Assembly: GCA_934096705.1 (NCBI GenBank) | Contig: CAKOMR010000001.1 | Coordinates: forward strand, 113,036-177,035 | From: an uncultured Bacilli bacterium | GTDB taxonomy: Bacteria; Bacillota_I; Bacilli_A; RF39; UBA660 | DNA length: 64,000 nt | Reading direction: 5' to 3' | Shown: one piece after another, positions 25,617 to 33,248 of the stretch | Layout: each line of letters opens with the position of its first letter | How positions within the stretch are numbered: position 1 is the first letter of the stretch | Notes under the pieces: generated by a model | What the model was told of the DNA's origin: nothing | The model's database searches: none | The model's input: only the letters and a program-made list of their open reading frames with translations | Position numbers and translations under genes: made by a program

Positions 25617-25923
25617 ATTTTGTATGATAGAGACAGCTTTTGATAATATTTCACAGGTTAATAAAGTAGTTGATATTTTGCTTGAGAAAAAACTTGTCGC
25701 AAGTACTCACGTTATCAAAAGTAATAGTAGTTGGAATTACAAAGGCAAGAAAGAAAGTAATGAAGAATTTTTACTTCAAATGAAAACAAAAACAAAAAAT
25801 AAAGAAATTATATATGAAATTATCAAAAAGGTGCATAGTTACGAATGCTTTGAATTTGCAATTTATAAAATAAATAGTTTAAACATCGGATACTTAGACT
25901 GGCTTGATAAAGAAATATGGTAG
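25609..25923 (+). CDS. cutA: CutA1-like divalent cation tolerance protein
   Basis: 104-residue protein of the CutA1 family, small trimeric ferredoxin-like-fold proteins linked to copper tolerance. The opening FCMIETAFDNISQVNKVVDILLEKKLVASTHV corresponds to the family's strand-helix with 'ARxLAExLLEERLAACVN', and SSWNYKGKKESNEEFLLQMKTK to the conserved 'SxYxWKGKxExxxExxLxxKT' strand. The usual C-terminal 'IxxGxxxYLDWI' is seen as LNIGYLDWLDKEIW. ATG 25609 is preferred over ATG 25603 because the AGAGG ribosome site ends at 25602. Overlaps the pyrophosphatase-like gene. Confidence 0.8.
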   Translation: MSKFCMIETAFDNISQVNKVVDILLEKKLVASTHVIKSNSSWNYKGKKESNEEFLLQMKTKTKNKEIIYEIIKKVHSYECFEFAIYKINSLNIGYLDWLDKEIW

Positions 25924-25926
25924 ATA

Positions 25927-27093
25927 ATGAACAAGAAAGTTATTATTGGAATCACTATATTTTCCGTTTTACTATTATCATGTGCATTATTTATTTGCTT
26001 AAATAAAAAGATAAAAAAAGAAGAGAAAAATGAAAAACATTTTGATGAAATTATAACATCACATGTTATTTTAGATATTAATCCAAGTATTAAAATAGAG
26101 CTTAATAAGGATATGATGGTTGTAAATGTCACTGCTTTAAATGATGATGCAAAAAAAATTATTAATAATGATTTTAAAGAAAAAACTTTTGAAGAAGAAA
26201 TAAGTATTCTTACAAATTTATTAAATGAAAAAAATTATTTAAATGATTCTACAATAATTATTTCACTTGAGAATATAGAAAGTCAAAAAGTTGAGGATAT
26301 AATAAATAATGTTTTCAAAAATAAAAATATTTCATGTGATTTAATTATTCCTAATATTACGGAAAGTTCATGGGTTTTAGCAGAAAAATATAATATTAGC
26401 GTAGGTAAGGCTGCTTATTTAGAAAAAGAGATTGCAGAAAATCCTAAACTTTCAATCGATGATATTAAAGATCTTTCTGTTAAAGAAATAAAAGAAAAAA
26501 TTGAAGAAACGAATGAAGAACCTAAAAGAGTAAATAATGAAAATAATACTTCTGTTAAACCATCAAGCAAAAGGCCTTTAGATGCGCAAGATAAAAGCGG
26601 AGCTTGGTGTAAATATAATAGTTCTAAAGCATTTAACGATACTTTTGATTATCCTGAGATGATAGGTAATAATAAGGCAATGCAAATTGGAAGAACTTAC
26701 GTAACAAGTATTGACTCAAGATATATTACAAATGAGAGTTCTAAACCTTTAGATGATGTACGTGGTTCTTACTGCAGAATATATGAATACAGTGCTAATA
26801 ATGGAGTAAATAAATATTATATTTATATTGACTCAGTTACCGGAGAAATTATAGGTTCTAAAACAGATGTTATTCCTGCACCAAAAGTATCTCAAGAGCA
26901 AGCAATTCAGATTGGTTTAAGTTATTTTAATTTAACTGATACATCAAATTGTGAACTTTTTCCACAGGTAAGTTATTCAGAAAGTAGTAATAATCAAATG
27001 AAATATACATTTGCGGCAAGATGTGGTGGCACGCAGTATAGTTTATCAATAGATGCTGTAACCGGTGTGATTTGGGATGCAATAACTTGGTAA
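25927..27093 (+). CDS. Membrane-anchored RsgI-like domain plus two PepSY domains
   Basis: 388 residues. One N-terminal membrane segment (about 5-25), then an extracytoplasmic domain with VILDINPSIKIELNKDMMVVNVTALNDDAKKI (about 47-78), the signature of the ectodomain of RsgI-type anti-sigma factors. After a variable linker come two PepSY-type units (about 238-312, ending YIDSVTGEIIG; and about 316-388, ending SIDAVTGVIWD). The ~60-residue cytoplasmic anti-sigma domain of true RsgI is absent, and no sigma-I gene is adjacent, so sigma regulation is unlikely for this copy. Probably a cell-surface sensor or inhibitor. Terminated by a hairpin at 27092. Confidence 0.7.
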   Translation: MNKKVIIGITIFSVLLLSCALFICLNKKIKKEEKNEKHFDEIITSHVILDINPSIKIELNKDMMVVNVTALNDDAKKIINNDFKEKTFEEEISILTNLLNEKNYLNDSTIIISLENIESQKVEDIINNVFKNKNISCDLIIPNITESSWVLAEKYNISVGKAAYLEKEIAENPKLSIDDIKDLSVKEIKEKIEETNEEPKRVNNENNTSVKPSSKRPLDAQDKSGAWCKYNSSKAFNDTFDYPEMIGNNKAMQIGRTYVTSIDSRYITNESSKPLDDVRGSYCRIYEYSANNGVNKYYIYIDSVTGEIIGSKTDVIPAPKVSQEQAIQIGLSYFNLTDTSNCELFPQVSYSESSNNQMKYTFAARCGGTQYSLSIDAVTGVIWDAITW

Positions 27094-27118
27094 TCACTAT
27101 TAATTTAGTGATTTTTTT
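27092..27118 (+). terminator. Intrinsic terminator
   Basis: AATCACTA/TAGTGATT stem with a six-base loop followed by a T tract, overlapping the stop of the PepSY protein gene. Confidence 0.8.
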
Positions 27119-27161
27119 ATTTTGCTAAATTTGGTAAAATATATATGAAAGAGGGTATAAT

Positions 27162-28664
27162 ATGTTAATGGCTGTTAAAAGATGTATTGTTTTATTTTTA
27201 GGAATATTATTACAATTTGGATTTGCTATTATTTTAAGATTATATTTTGAAAGTCATATATTTTTAATAAGTATTTTATATAAGATTATAAGTGTCTTTA
27301 TTGTTCTTAAAATTATAAAGGATTCTACAAGACTTTCAAATGATGTTCCATGGATAATTTTAATATTATTATTCCCTATATTTGGAACAATTTTACTTAT
27401 TACGCTTGGAAAAAGTTATTTAAAAAGTAAGCTTTTAAGAAATATTTTCAAATATGAAAAATACTATAATAATTATTTTATTCAAGATGAAAAGATTATG
27501 AAACGTATTAATAAAGAAAATATTGATGAATTAAAATATTTAATTAATACATCAAAGTTTATATCTTATGAAAATAGTGAAATAACTTATTATGATTATG
27601 GAGAAAAGTTTTATCCGGAATTATTACATGAATTAAAATGTGCTCAAAAATATATTTTTATGGAATATTTTATTATTAATAATGGAGTTATGTGGGATGG
27701 TATTTTAAATATCCTAAAGGAAAAAGCACAAAATGGAGTAGATGTAAGAGTTATATATGATGATATGGGAAGTGTTGCTTGCCTTGATAAAAACTATCCT
27801 AAAACACTAGAAAAATATAACATAAAATGTTTAACTTTTAATAAATTAAGTAGTTTTAACGGCATTTTTTTAAATAATAGAGACCACCGAAAAATGACTA
27901 TTATTGATGGTAAAGTTGCTTTTTCCGGAGGTGTAAATATATCTGATGAATATATAAATAAGGTGCAAAAACATGGAATTTGGAAAGATAATGCAGTTAA
28001 AGTAAAAGGTGAAGCAGTATATAATTTTGTTATTATGTTTTTAACTATCTATAGTGCACTTACTTTAAAAAAAGAAGACCCTTTAAAATATAAGTATGAA
28101 GAAAAAAACACCTCAAGTGATGGTTTGATTTGCCCTTTTGGAGTAAGCCCCTTAAAAAAAGATTTAGTTGGTGAAGATGCTTATATAAATCTTATAAATA
28201 ATGCTAAAAAACATTTATATATAATGACACCTTACTTAATAATTGATAATGATTTATTAAATAGTTTAATTAGAGCCTCAAAAAGAGGGGTAGATGTAAG
28301 AATTATTGTTCCTGGAATACCTGATAAAAAAATTGTATATACACAAACCTCATCATTTTTTAAAGTATTAGTTGAAAATAATATAAAAATATATAAGTTT
28401 TCAAAAGGGTTTGTACACTCAAAAGTATTATTAAGTGATGACATATCTTCGATTGTTGGTACAATTAACCTAGATTACAGAAGTTTATATCTTCATTTTG
28501 AAAATGGTATATATTTATATAAAAATAGTGAGATTAAAAAAATTAGAAATGATTTTGATAATACTTTTGAAGAATGTAAATTAGTTACTAAAAAAGATGT
28601 AAAAACTTCATTAATAAAAAATATTTATGAAGCTATATTAAGACTTTTTGCTCCATTATTTTAA
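27162..28664 (+). CDS. cls: Cardiolipin synthase (phospholipase D family)
   Basis: Membrane enzyme that condenses two phosphatidylglycerols to cardiolipin. Two N-terminal hydrophobic segments (about residues 8-27 and 30-48) plus a third (about 60-80, PWIILILLFPIFGTILLITLG) anchor it. Two HKD motifs follow: HRKMTIIDGKVAFSGGVN (about 241) and HSKVLLSDDISSIVGTINLD (about 418), both with intact H, K and D. The FMEYFIINNGVMWDGI segment before the first HKD is also typical. 500 residues, full length. Ribosome site AAAGAGG. An extended -10 (TGGTAAAAT, about 27132-27140) lies upstream. Confidence 0.93.
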   Translation: MLMAVKRCIVLFLGILLQFGFAIILRLYFESHIFLISILYKIISVFIVLKIIKDSTRLSNDVPWIILILLFPIFGTILLITLGKSYLKSKLLRNIFKYEKYYNNYFIQDEKIMKRINKENIDELKYLINTSKFISYENSEITYYDYGEKFYPELLHELKCAQKYIFMEYFIINNGVMWDGILNILKEKAQNGVDVRVIYDDMGSVACLDKNYPKTLEKYNIKCLTFNKLSSFNGIFLNNRDHRKMTIIDGKVAFSGGVNISDEYINKVQKHGIWKDNAVKVKGEAVYNFVIMFLTIYSALTLKKEDPLKYKYEEKNTSSDGLICPFGVSPLKKDLVGEDAYINLINNAKKHLYIMTPYLIIDNDLLNSLIRASKRGVDVRIIVPGIPDKKIVYTQTSSFFKVLVENNIKIYKFSKGFVHSKVLLSDDISSIVGTINLDYRSLYLHFENGIYLYKNSEIKKIRNDFDNTFEECKLVTKKDVKTSLIKNIYEAILRLFAPLF

Positions 28665-28669
28665 CTATA

Positions 28670-28678
28670 TGATATAAT
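28670..28678 (+). promoter_or_regulatory. Extended -10 promoter, leaderless transcript
   Basis: TGATATAAT: TG at 28670-28671 and TATAAT at 28673-28678, ending 6 bases before the ATG at 28685. There is no ribosome site, so the mRNA probably begins at the start codon. Confidence 0.55.
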
Positions 28679-28684
28679 AAAGTT

Positions 28685-29191
28685 ATGAATAGAATAAGTA
28701 ATAATAAAAGCCTTCTTTTAATTATTGATGTGCAAAGTGATTTTATTAATAAAAATACTAAAGATTTACCTAAAAAAATAGAAAAAGAACTTACAAAAAA
28801 TAGGTTTAATTTTTATGGCTTTACCATGTTTATAAATGATATTAATAGTTTGTTTTTTACTAAACTTAATTATGAAGGATGCATGGATGAAAAAGGAAAA
28901 TGTTTAGCGGTTAATAATAAAAATTATCCTATATTTAAAAAGACTATATATTCAGCATTAAATGAAGAACTTAAAAAATTTATTATAGAAAATAATATTA
29001 GTAATATATACTTATGTGGAATTGATACTGATGCATGCGTGCTTAAAACGGCTTTAGATTTGTTTGAAAATAATTATAATGTTTTTGTAATTGAAAATTT
29101 ATGTATGAGTCATTCAGGAAAGAAAAATCATGATTTTGCGATTAAGTTATTAAAAAAATTAATTGGTAATGGTAGTGTAATTAAGGAGTAA
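28685..29191 (+). CDS. Isochorismatase-family cysteine hydrolase
   Basis: 168-residue hydrolase of the nicotinamidase/isochorismatase superfamily. The catalytic Asp is in LLLIIDVQSDF (Asp-15) and the nucleophilic Cys in YLCGIDTDACVLKTALD (about 117), with the typical cis-peptide region before it; a Lys between them completes the triad. FVIENLCMSHSGKKNH corresponds to the 'vv.Dac.s' strand after the Cys. Substrate cannot be assigned; cysteine hydrolases of this size act on nicotinamide, isochorismate or related amides. First gene of a tight operon with four unknown genes downstream. Confidence 0.8.
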   Translation: MNRISNNKSLLLIIDVQSDFINKNTKDLPKKIEKELTKNRFNFYGFTMFINDINSLFFTKLNYEGCMDEKGKCLAVNNKNYPIFKKTIYSALNEELKKFIIENNISNIYLCGIDTDACVLKTALDLFENNYNVFVIENLCMSHSGKKNHDFAIKLLKKLIGNGSVIKE

Positions 29192-29193
29192 AA

Positions 29194-29472
29194 ATGCAAG
29201 AATTTGAAGAGTTATTTGAATCATTTAATAATTTGGGATTAAATTATAAAAGAAAAAAATATAATGATGAAGTTAAAAAAATAAGCCTAATTTTAAATAA
29301 TATTTTATCTTTATATGATAAAAGTTTATATGCTAGTCCAATAGATTATAATTTAAATGATAGTAAAAATTTAAGTGAAGAAGAATTATTAAATATTAAT
29401 TTTAAAAATATATATATTTTTAAAACAGAATTAATGTTACTTGAAAATATTTTGAAGGAAAATAAGGATTAG
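29194..29472 (+). CDS. Unknown 92-residue helical protein
   Basis: Not recognised. An acidic, Leu/Asn/Lys-rich all-helical sequence (QEFEELFESFNNLGL at the start, a central ILNNILSLYDKSLY, and a C-terminal helix KTELMLLENILKEN), with no membrane segment or Cys. Ribosome site TAAGGAG. Two bases separate it from the previous stop and one base from the next start, so it belongs to the same operon. It could be an adaptor or regulatory partner of the downstream metallopeptidase-like protein. Confidence 0.65.
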   Translation: MQEFEELFESFNNLGLNYKRKKYNDEVKKISLILNNILSLYDKSLYASPIDYNLNDSKNLSEEELLNINFKNIYIFKTELMLLENILKENKD

Positions 29473-29473
29473 T

Positions 29474-30412
29474 ATGAAAGAGTATTTAGATGGACTAAAA
29501 GTTAAATATAATTATGATGAAAAGTTTATGTTTTTTTTAGAAAAAGCAATACCCGCGATAATTAAATTTTATGGAGAAAATTATGAAAGTCTTATTTTAG
29601 AGGCTTTGGAAAACTGCGAAATACATATCCAAGATTTGAAAGAAAATACTGATGATTATTTAAATTCATATTTTAATGTAAATAAAAAATGGGAGATTCC
29701 TTTTATAGCAAGTGCTTTTTATCATAAAGAGTTAAGTGTAAATGTTGGCCTTAATGCTAAAAATATTATTTATGTTAGAAATAGTCGTTTTATGCCCTTT
29801 GAATATAGTGAAAGCAAAATGGACTCAATAGTTCATGAAATTTGCCATTTAGTTAAAGCTTATAAAAAAGAAAAATTAATAAATGGAAAAATATTTGATT
29901 CCACGGGATTAATTAAAGAAGTTTATTCTACTGAAGGAGAAAACGAAATAACTGCTTTAGTAGGTCTTGAAGAATCACTTAATTGTGTTGAAACTGCACA
30001 TATTATGGAAATGATTACAGGTCATTATGAAGTTAGAGGATATAAAACTAGTGTAAGACAAGCAGAACTTCTTTATAGATTTGATGACATAATAAAAGTT
30101 ATTAGACATTCACAGTTTACGGCAGATAACTCTTGGATATCTTATTTAGGTGTAGAAAACGCAAAACTTTTAGCGGATAACTTTGAAGTTTTAGCATCAG
30201 CATTACTCGTGCCTTATCCTAAAATCAATACACCTGAAAAGCGTGAGAAACTTCATGAAAAGCTCTTAGTTGCTCATGAAAATGTTATGAGTTTTATTAA
30301 AAATTATACAAGTAAAAATAATTTAAATAACTTTGAAACGGCTTTAGAAAACGCTGATAACATGGCTTATGAGATGGCCTTTCTTATGGCACAAAACGTG
30401 CCTAGTTTATAG
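29474..30412 (+). CDS. Putative zinc metallopeptidase (HExxH) of unknown family
   Basis: 312 residues with no signal peptide or membrane segment. HEICH at residues 121-125 (SIVHEICHLVKAYKKEK) fits the HExxH zinc motif; a candidate third ligand is the Glu in VYSTEGENEITALVGLEESLN (about 151-171), placed as in gluzincin-like peptidases where an E lies 20-60 residues downstream. An HIMEMITGHYE segment follows, as in small Bacillota proteins whose motif is 'E..nE..te.im..itG'. Substrate unknown. Third gene of the operon; next to it is a second peptidase-like protein. Confidence 0.65.
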   Translation: MKEYLDGLKVKYNYDEKFMFFLEKAIPAIIKFYGENYESLILEALENCEIHIQDLKENTDDYLNSYFNVNKKWEIPFIASAFYHKELSVNVGLNAKNIIYVRNSRFMPFEYSESKMDSIVHEICHLVKAYKKEKLINGKIFDSTGLIKEVYSTEGENEITALVGLEESLNCVETAHIMEMITGHYEVRGYKTSVRQAELLYRFDDIIKVIRHSQFTADNSWISYLGVENAKLLADNFEVLASALLVPYPKINTPEKREKLHEKLLVAHENVMSFIKNYTSKNNLNNFETALENADNMAYEMAFLMAQNVPSL

Positions 30413-30421
30413 TGATGATTT

Positions 30422-30997
30422 ATGAAAGTACCATTAAGATTTCAAATTACAGAATATGATTGTGGAACAGTATCATTATTAAACGCATTTAGTTACTTAT
30501 TTGATAGGGAAGAACTTCCTGCACTGCTTGTGAAACAAATTAATAAATATACATTAGATTGTTATGATGAAAATTGTAATTTAGGTAATGGTGGAACTAG
30601 CAAAGAGGCAATTAATGGATTAACTTCATGGATAACTAAATATGCAAATGAAAATAATTTTAATGTTTTATGTGATAGGCTAACATCACAAAATGTGAAT
30701 TTAGAAAATATAAAAACATGTTTAAATAATAATGGAGTAGTTTTAATAAGGTGTTATCAGACTGAAGAACATTATGTTATAATTACTAAAATTAAAAATA
30801 AGAAAGTATATATTTTTGATCCATATTATTTTGACAAAGACTATTATGATAATGATAAAGATGTTAAAATAGTATTAAATAAGCCATTTACTCATAATAG
30901 AATTGTTTCTCAAAAAAGAGTTTTTTCAGAAAATCAAAAAGATTTTTCTTTAGGAATAATGCAAAATAGAGAATGCGTTTTAATAAATAGGAGGTAA
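30422..30997 (+). CDS. C39-like cysteine peptidase domain protein
   Basis: 191 residues. The start VPLRFQITEYDCGTVSLLNA (residues 3-22) is the hallmark of C39-like peptidases, with Cys-14 as nucleophile; the His is in EEHYVIITKI (about 117) and the Asp in VYIFDPYYF (about 132). No transporter or signal peptide is fused, so it is not a bacteriocin-processing ABC protein. Such stand-alone C39-like proteins are cytosolic peptidases or amidases of unknown target. Ten bases downstream of the HExxH gene and three bases before the 719-residue protein. Confidence 0.75.
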   Translation: MKVPLRFQITEYDCGTVSLLNAFSYLFDREELPALLVKQINKYTLDCYDENCNLGNGGTSKEAINGLTSWITKYANENNFNVLCDRLTSQNVNLENIKTCLNNNGVVLIRCYQTEEHYVIITKIKNKKVYIFDPYYFDKDYYDNDKDVKIVLNKPFTHNRIVSQKRVFSENQKDFSLGIMQNRECVLINRR

Positions 30998-31000
30998 ATA

Positions 31001-33160
31001 GTGACAAGAGAAGATTTTTTAAGTAATCATGCTGATGCCAAAATAAATAACGTATCTTTTTTAAATGAAGATGGATTTCGTGATTTTACTGAAGAAGAAT
31101 TGTTAAATCTATGTGCAATGTCAACCAATAATGCTAGTAAACTTTATATGTATATTTATATGTACGATTATGAGGTATATTATAAAAAAATGCTTATTGA
31201 AATAGCAAAAGCCTTTCCATTATTTTTTGATATTACAAATATAAATGATGTTAATAATAGTAATTTTGATGATAAAAAGTTTGAGCATGGAGTTATATAT
31301 TCTGAATATGAGGAACTTTTTAATAAAGGATTAATAAAGAATTATTCAATTGATTTTAAAGATATTCATGATATACAATTTTTTAATGCATTTTTACAGA
31401 TGAAAAAAGAATACCGTAGTAGTGGCAAACTAGATGAAAAAGTTTTAAGTGCCTTAAGAGAGTTTTTAAAAACTAAAATAATTAAAGAAGAATCTTTTAA
31501 TGAAAACATTGATTCTAATGTAAATGAAATTATTGGTTATCTGCTAAGTGGTGATATAAATCTTTGTAATGCTATAAGGTATAATTATAGTTCTTATAAA
31601 GAAATTTTAGTTGAGGGCAAATATAAAGATAAATTAACTCAGTTTGATAAAAATTCTTTAGACGTACTTTTAGATTTAAAACCAAAGCAAATAAAAAATT
31701 TAATCAATAAAATTGAGGGTGATTTTGAAGATTTTGCTCATTACCCAAGTAATAAACAAATGAAGTTTGCTGTTAATTTAATAGCTATGTTTGGTATGCA
31801 AAATGCAGAAAAATTAATTAATTTATTATCTAAAAATGAAAAAAACTTTCGAAGAGTTTTTGATAGTTTATATTATGTAGATTTACAAAAAATCCATTTA
31901 GAATCTGGAAAAATAGTTTATGATGAAAATTTTATTGAATTTTTCTTTAGTTCAAATGGCCTTTTAAAACATATTATAGATGGTGATTATGAATTATCAG
32001 AAAATATTGACGTTATATATTCTGGATTTAAAGAGTATGAAAAAAGATTTAAAACTCAGCATGTACAAAATAGAATAGATTTTTATAAAAACTTAATTCA
32101 AAATGGTATATTAATACCATTAACACCAGATTTATATCCTCTTGAGGGAAGCATTATTAATGAGTGTGTTGACAATAAACAATTTCAATCAATTTCTGAC
32201 GACAAAACCATTGTTCAAAATGTTAGTGATGAATATAAAAAAATGCGTCATAATTTTATAAAAACTATTCCATATGTAAGTGGCGAAAAAAATGGATACT
32301 ATTATGAAACCCTTGCTGCAGATGATCCTAATCTATTTATTATGGGTTCACAAACTAATTGTTGCTTTAAAATTGGTGGTGAAGCTGATGCTTTTGTTAG
32401 ATACTGTGCTGAAAATGTAAATGGTAGAGTATTAGTTATAAAAAATAGTAAAGGTAAAATATGTGGTATGATTCCTTTTGTTAGAAATGGAAATGTATTA
32501 TTATGTAATTCTATTGAATCTACATCTGCTAAAAATGTAGATAGTATGAGACCTATGTTCGAGGCTGCAAGTAAAGCTTTCGAAAATATTATAGATATTT
32601 CCTCAAAAAGTGAAAATGCAAATGAAAGCATAACTTTAGTACTTATGGGAAACTACAAAAATCAAATTGAAAAAATTGGTGGTTATGAACCTATACCAAT
32701 GGGACTTATTAATTTTGAAGCTTTAAGGCCTTTAGATGAAGGCCCTGATATGTATGCAAATATGGGTGGGTATGATTATCAAAATTATGTAATTGCTAAA
32801 AAAAATGCAACTGCAATTTATAATACATCAAGTTTTCATCCAGCAGCAAGATATTTAGACCCACGTGAAGAAACTAAAGAAATAGAAAAAGAATATATAA
32901 CAAAGGAAGATGAAAATATAATAAATAAAATATACTACGAAAAAACTTTTGGTACTCTAGATTTATCTCATGCTTTAAAAATTATTTATAATAAAGACTT
33001 TTTCATTGTAATTAATGATGATTATAGTATTATCTCAAGTATTGTAGGTTCAGACCCGAGGGCACTTGAAGAATATACAGAATATTTAAATTTAGAAAAA
33101 GAGTATACAAGTTATTTTGATAAGGATGGTCACATTAAGGATGAGGCTTATTATAGATAA
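31001..33160 (+). CDS. Large protein of unknown function (719 residues)
   Basis: Not recognised. The N-terminal ~340 residues are helical, without Cys clusters or membrane segments. A second region (about residues 395-560) contains SQTNCCFKIGGEADAFVRYC (about 449-468) followed by GRVLVIKNSKGKICGMIPFVRNGNVLLCNSIES, which looks like an alpha/beta enzyme domain: a TNCC motif, then two beta hairpins as in GNAT-like or carbon-nitrogen folds. I recall similar 'TNCCQ..GG' hypotheticals in Bacillota. The C-terminal part ends in a Tyr/Asp-rich tail. GTG start with GGAGGTAAATA upstream. Last gene of the five-gene operon; no terminator but operator-like repeats follow. Confidence 0.7.
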   Translation: MTREDFLSNHADAKINNVSFLNEDGFRDFTEEELLNLCAMSTNNASKLYMYIYMYDYEVYYKKMLIEIAKAFPLFFDITNINDVNNSNFDDKKFEHGVIYSEYEELFNKGLIKNYSIDFKDIHDIQFFNAFLQMKKEYRSSGKLDEKVLSALREFLKTKIIKEESFNENIDSNVNEIIGYLLSGDINLCNAIRYNYSSYKEILVEGKYKDKLTQFDKNSLDVLLDLKPKQIKNLINKIEGDFEDFAHYPSNKQMKFAVNLIAMFGMQNAEKLINLLSKNEKNFRRVFDSLYYVDLQKIHLESGKIVYDENFIEFFFSSNGLLKHIIDGDYELSENIDVIYSGFKEYEKRFKTQHVQNRIDFYKNLIQNGILIPLTPDLYPLEGSIINECVDNKQFQSISDDKTIVQNVSDEYKKMRHNFIKTIPYVSGEKNGYYYETLAADDPNLFIMGSQTNCCFKIGGEADAFVRYCAENVNGRVLVIKNSKGKICGMIPFVRNGNVLLCNSIESTSAKNVDSMRPMFEAASKAFENIIDISSKSENANESITLVLMGNYKNQIEKIGGYEPIPMGLINFEALRPLDEGPDMYANMGGYDYQNYVIAKKNATAIYNTSSFHPAARYLDPREETKEIEKEYITKEDENIINKIYYEKTFGTLDLSHALKIIYNKDFFIVINDDYSIISSIVGSDPRALEEYTEYLNLEKEYTSYFDKDGHIKDEAYYR

Positions 33161-33218
33161 TGCAACTTAAAAGTTACAAAAAACAACCTAAAATTGGTTT
33201 TTTGCAACCAGGGTTACA
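33161..33218. promoter_or_regulatory. Two operator-like inverted repeats upstream of the XRE regulator
   Basis: TGCAAC-N6-GTTACA at 33161-33178 and TGCAAC-N4-GTTACA at 33203-33218. Their centres are 41 bp apart (about four helical turns), with a hairpin AACC/GGTT between. An extended -10 (TGTTAAAAT, 33219-33227) immediately follows the second repeat, so a bound protein would block transcription of the regulator gene. Autoregulation is inferred. Confidence 0.5.
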
Positions 33219-33248
33219 TGTTAAAATTTTGTAAGTGAGGTGAGAAAA

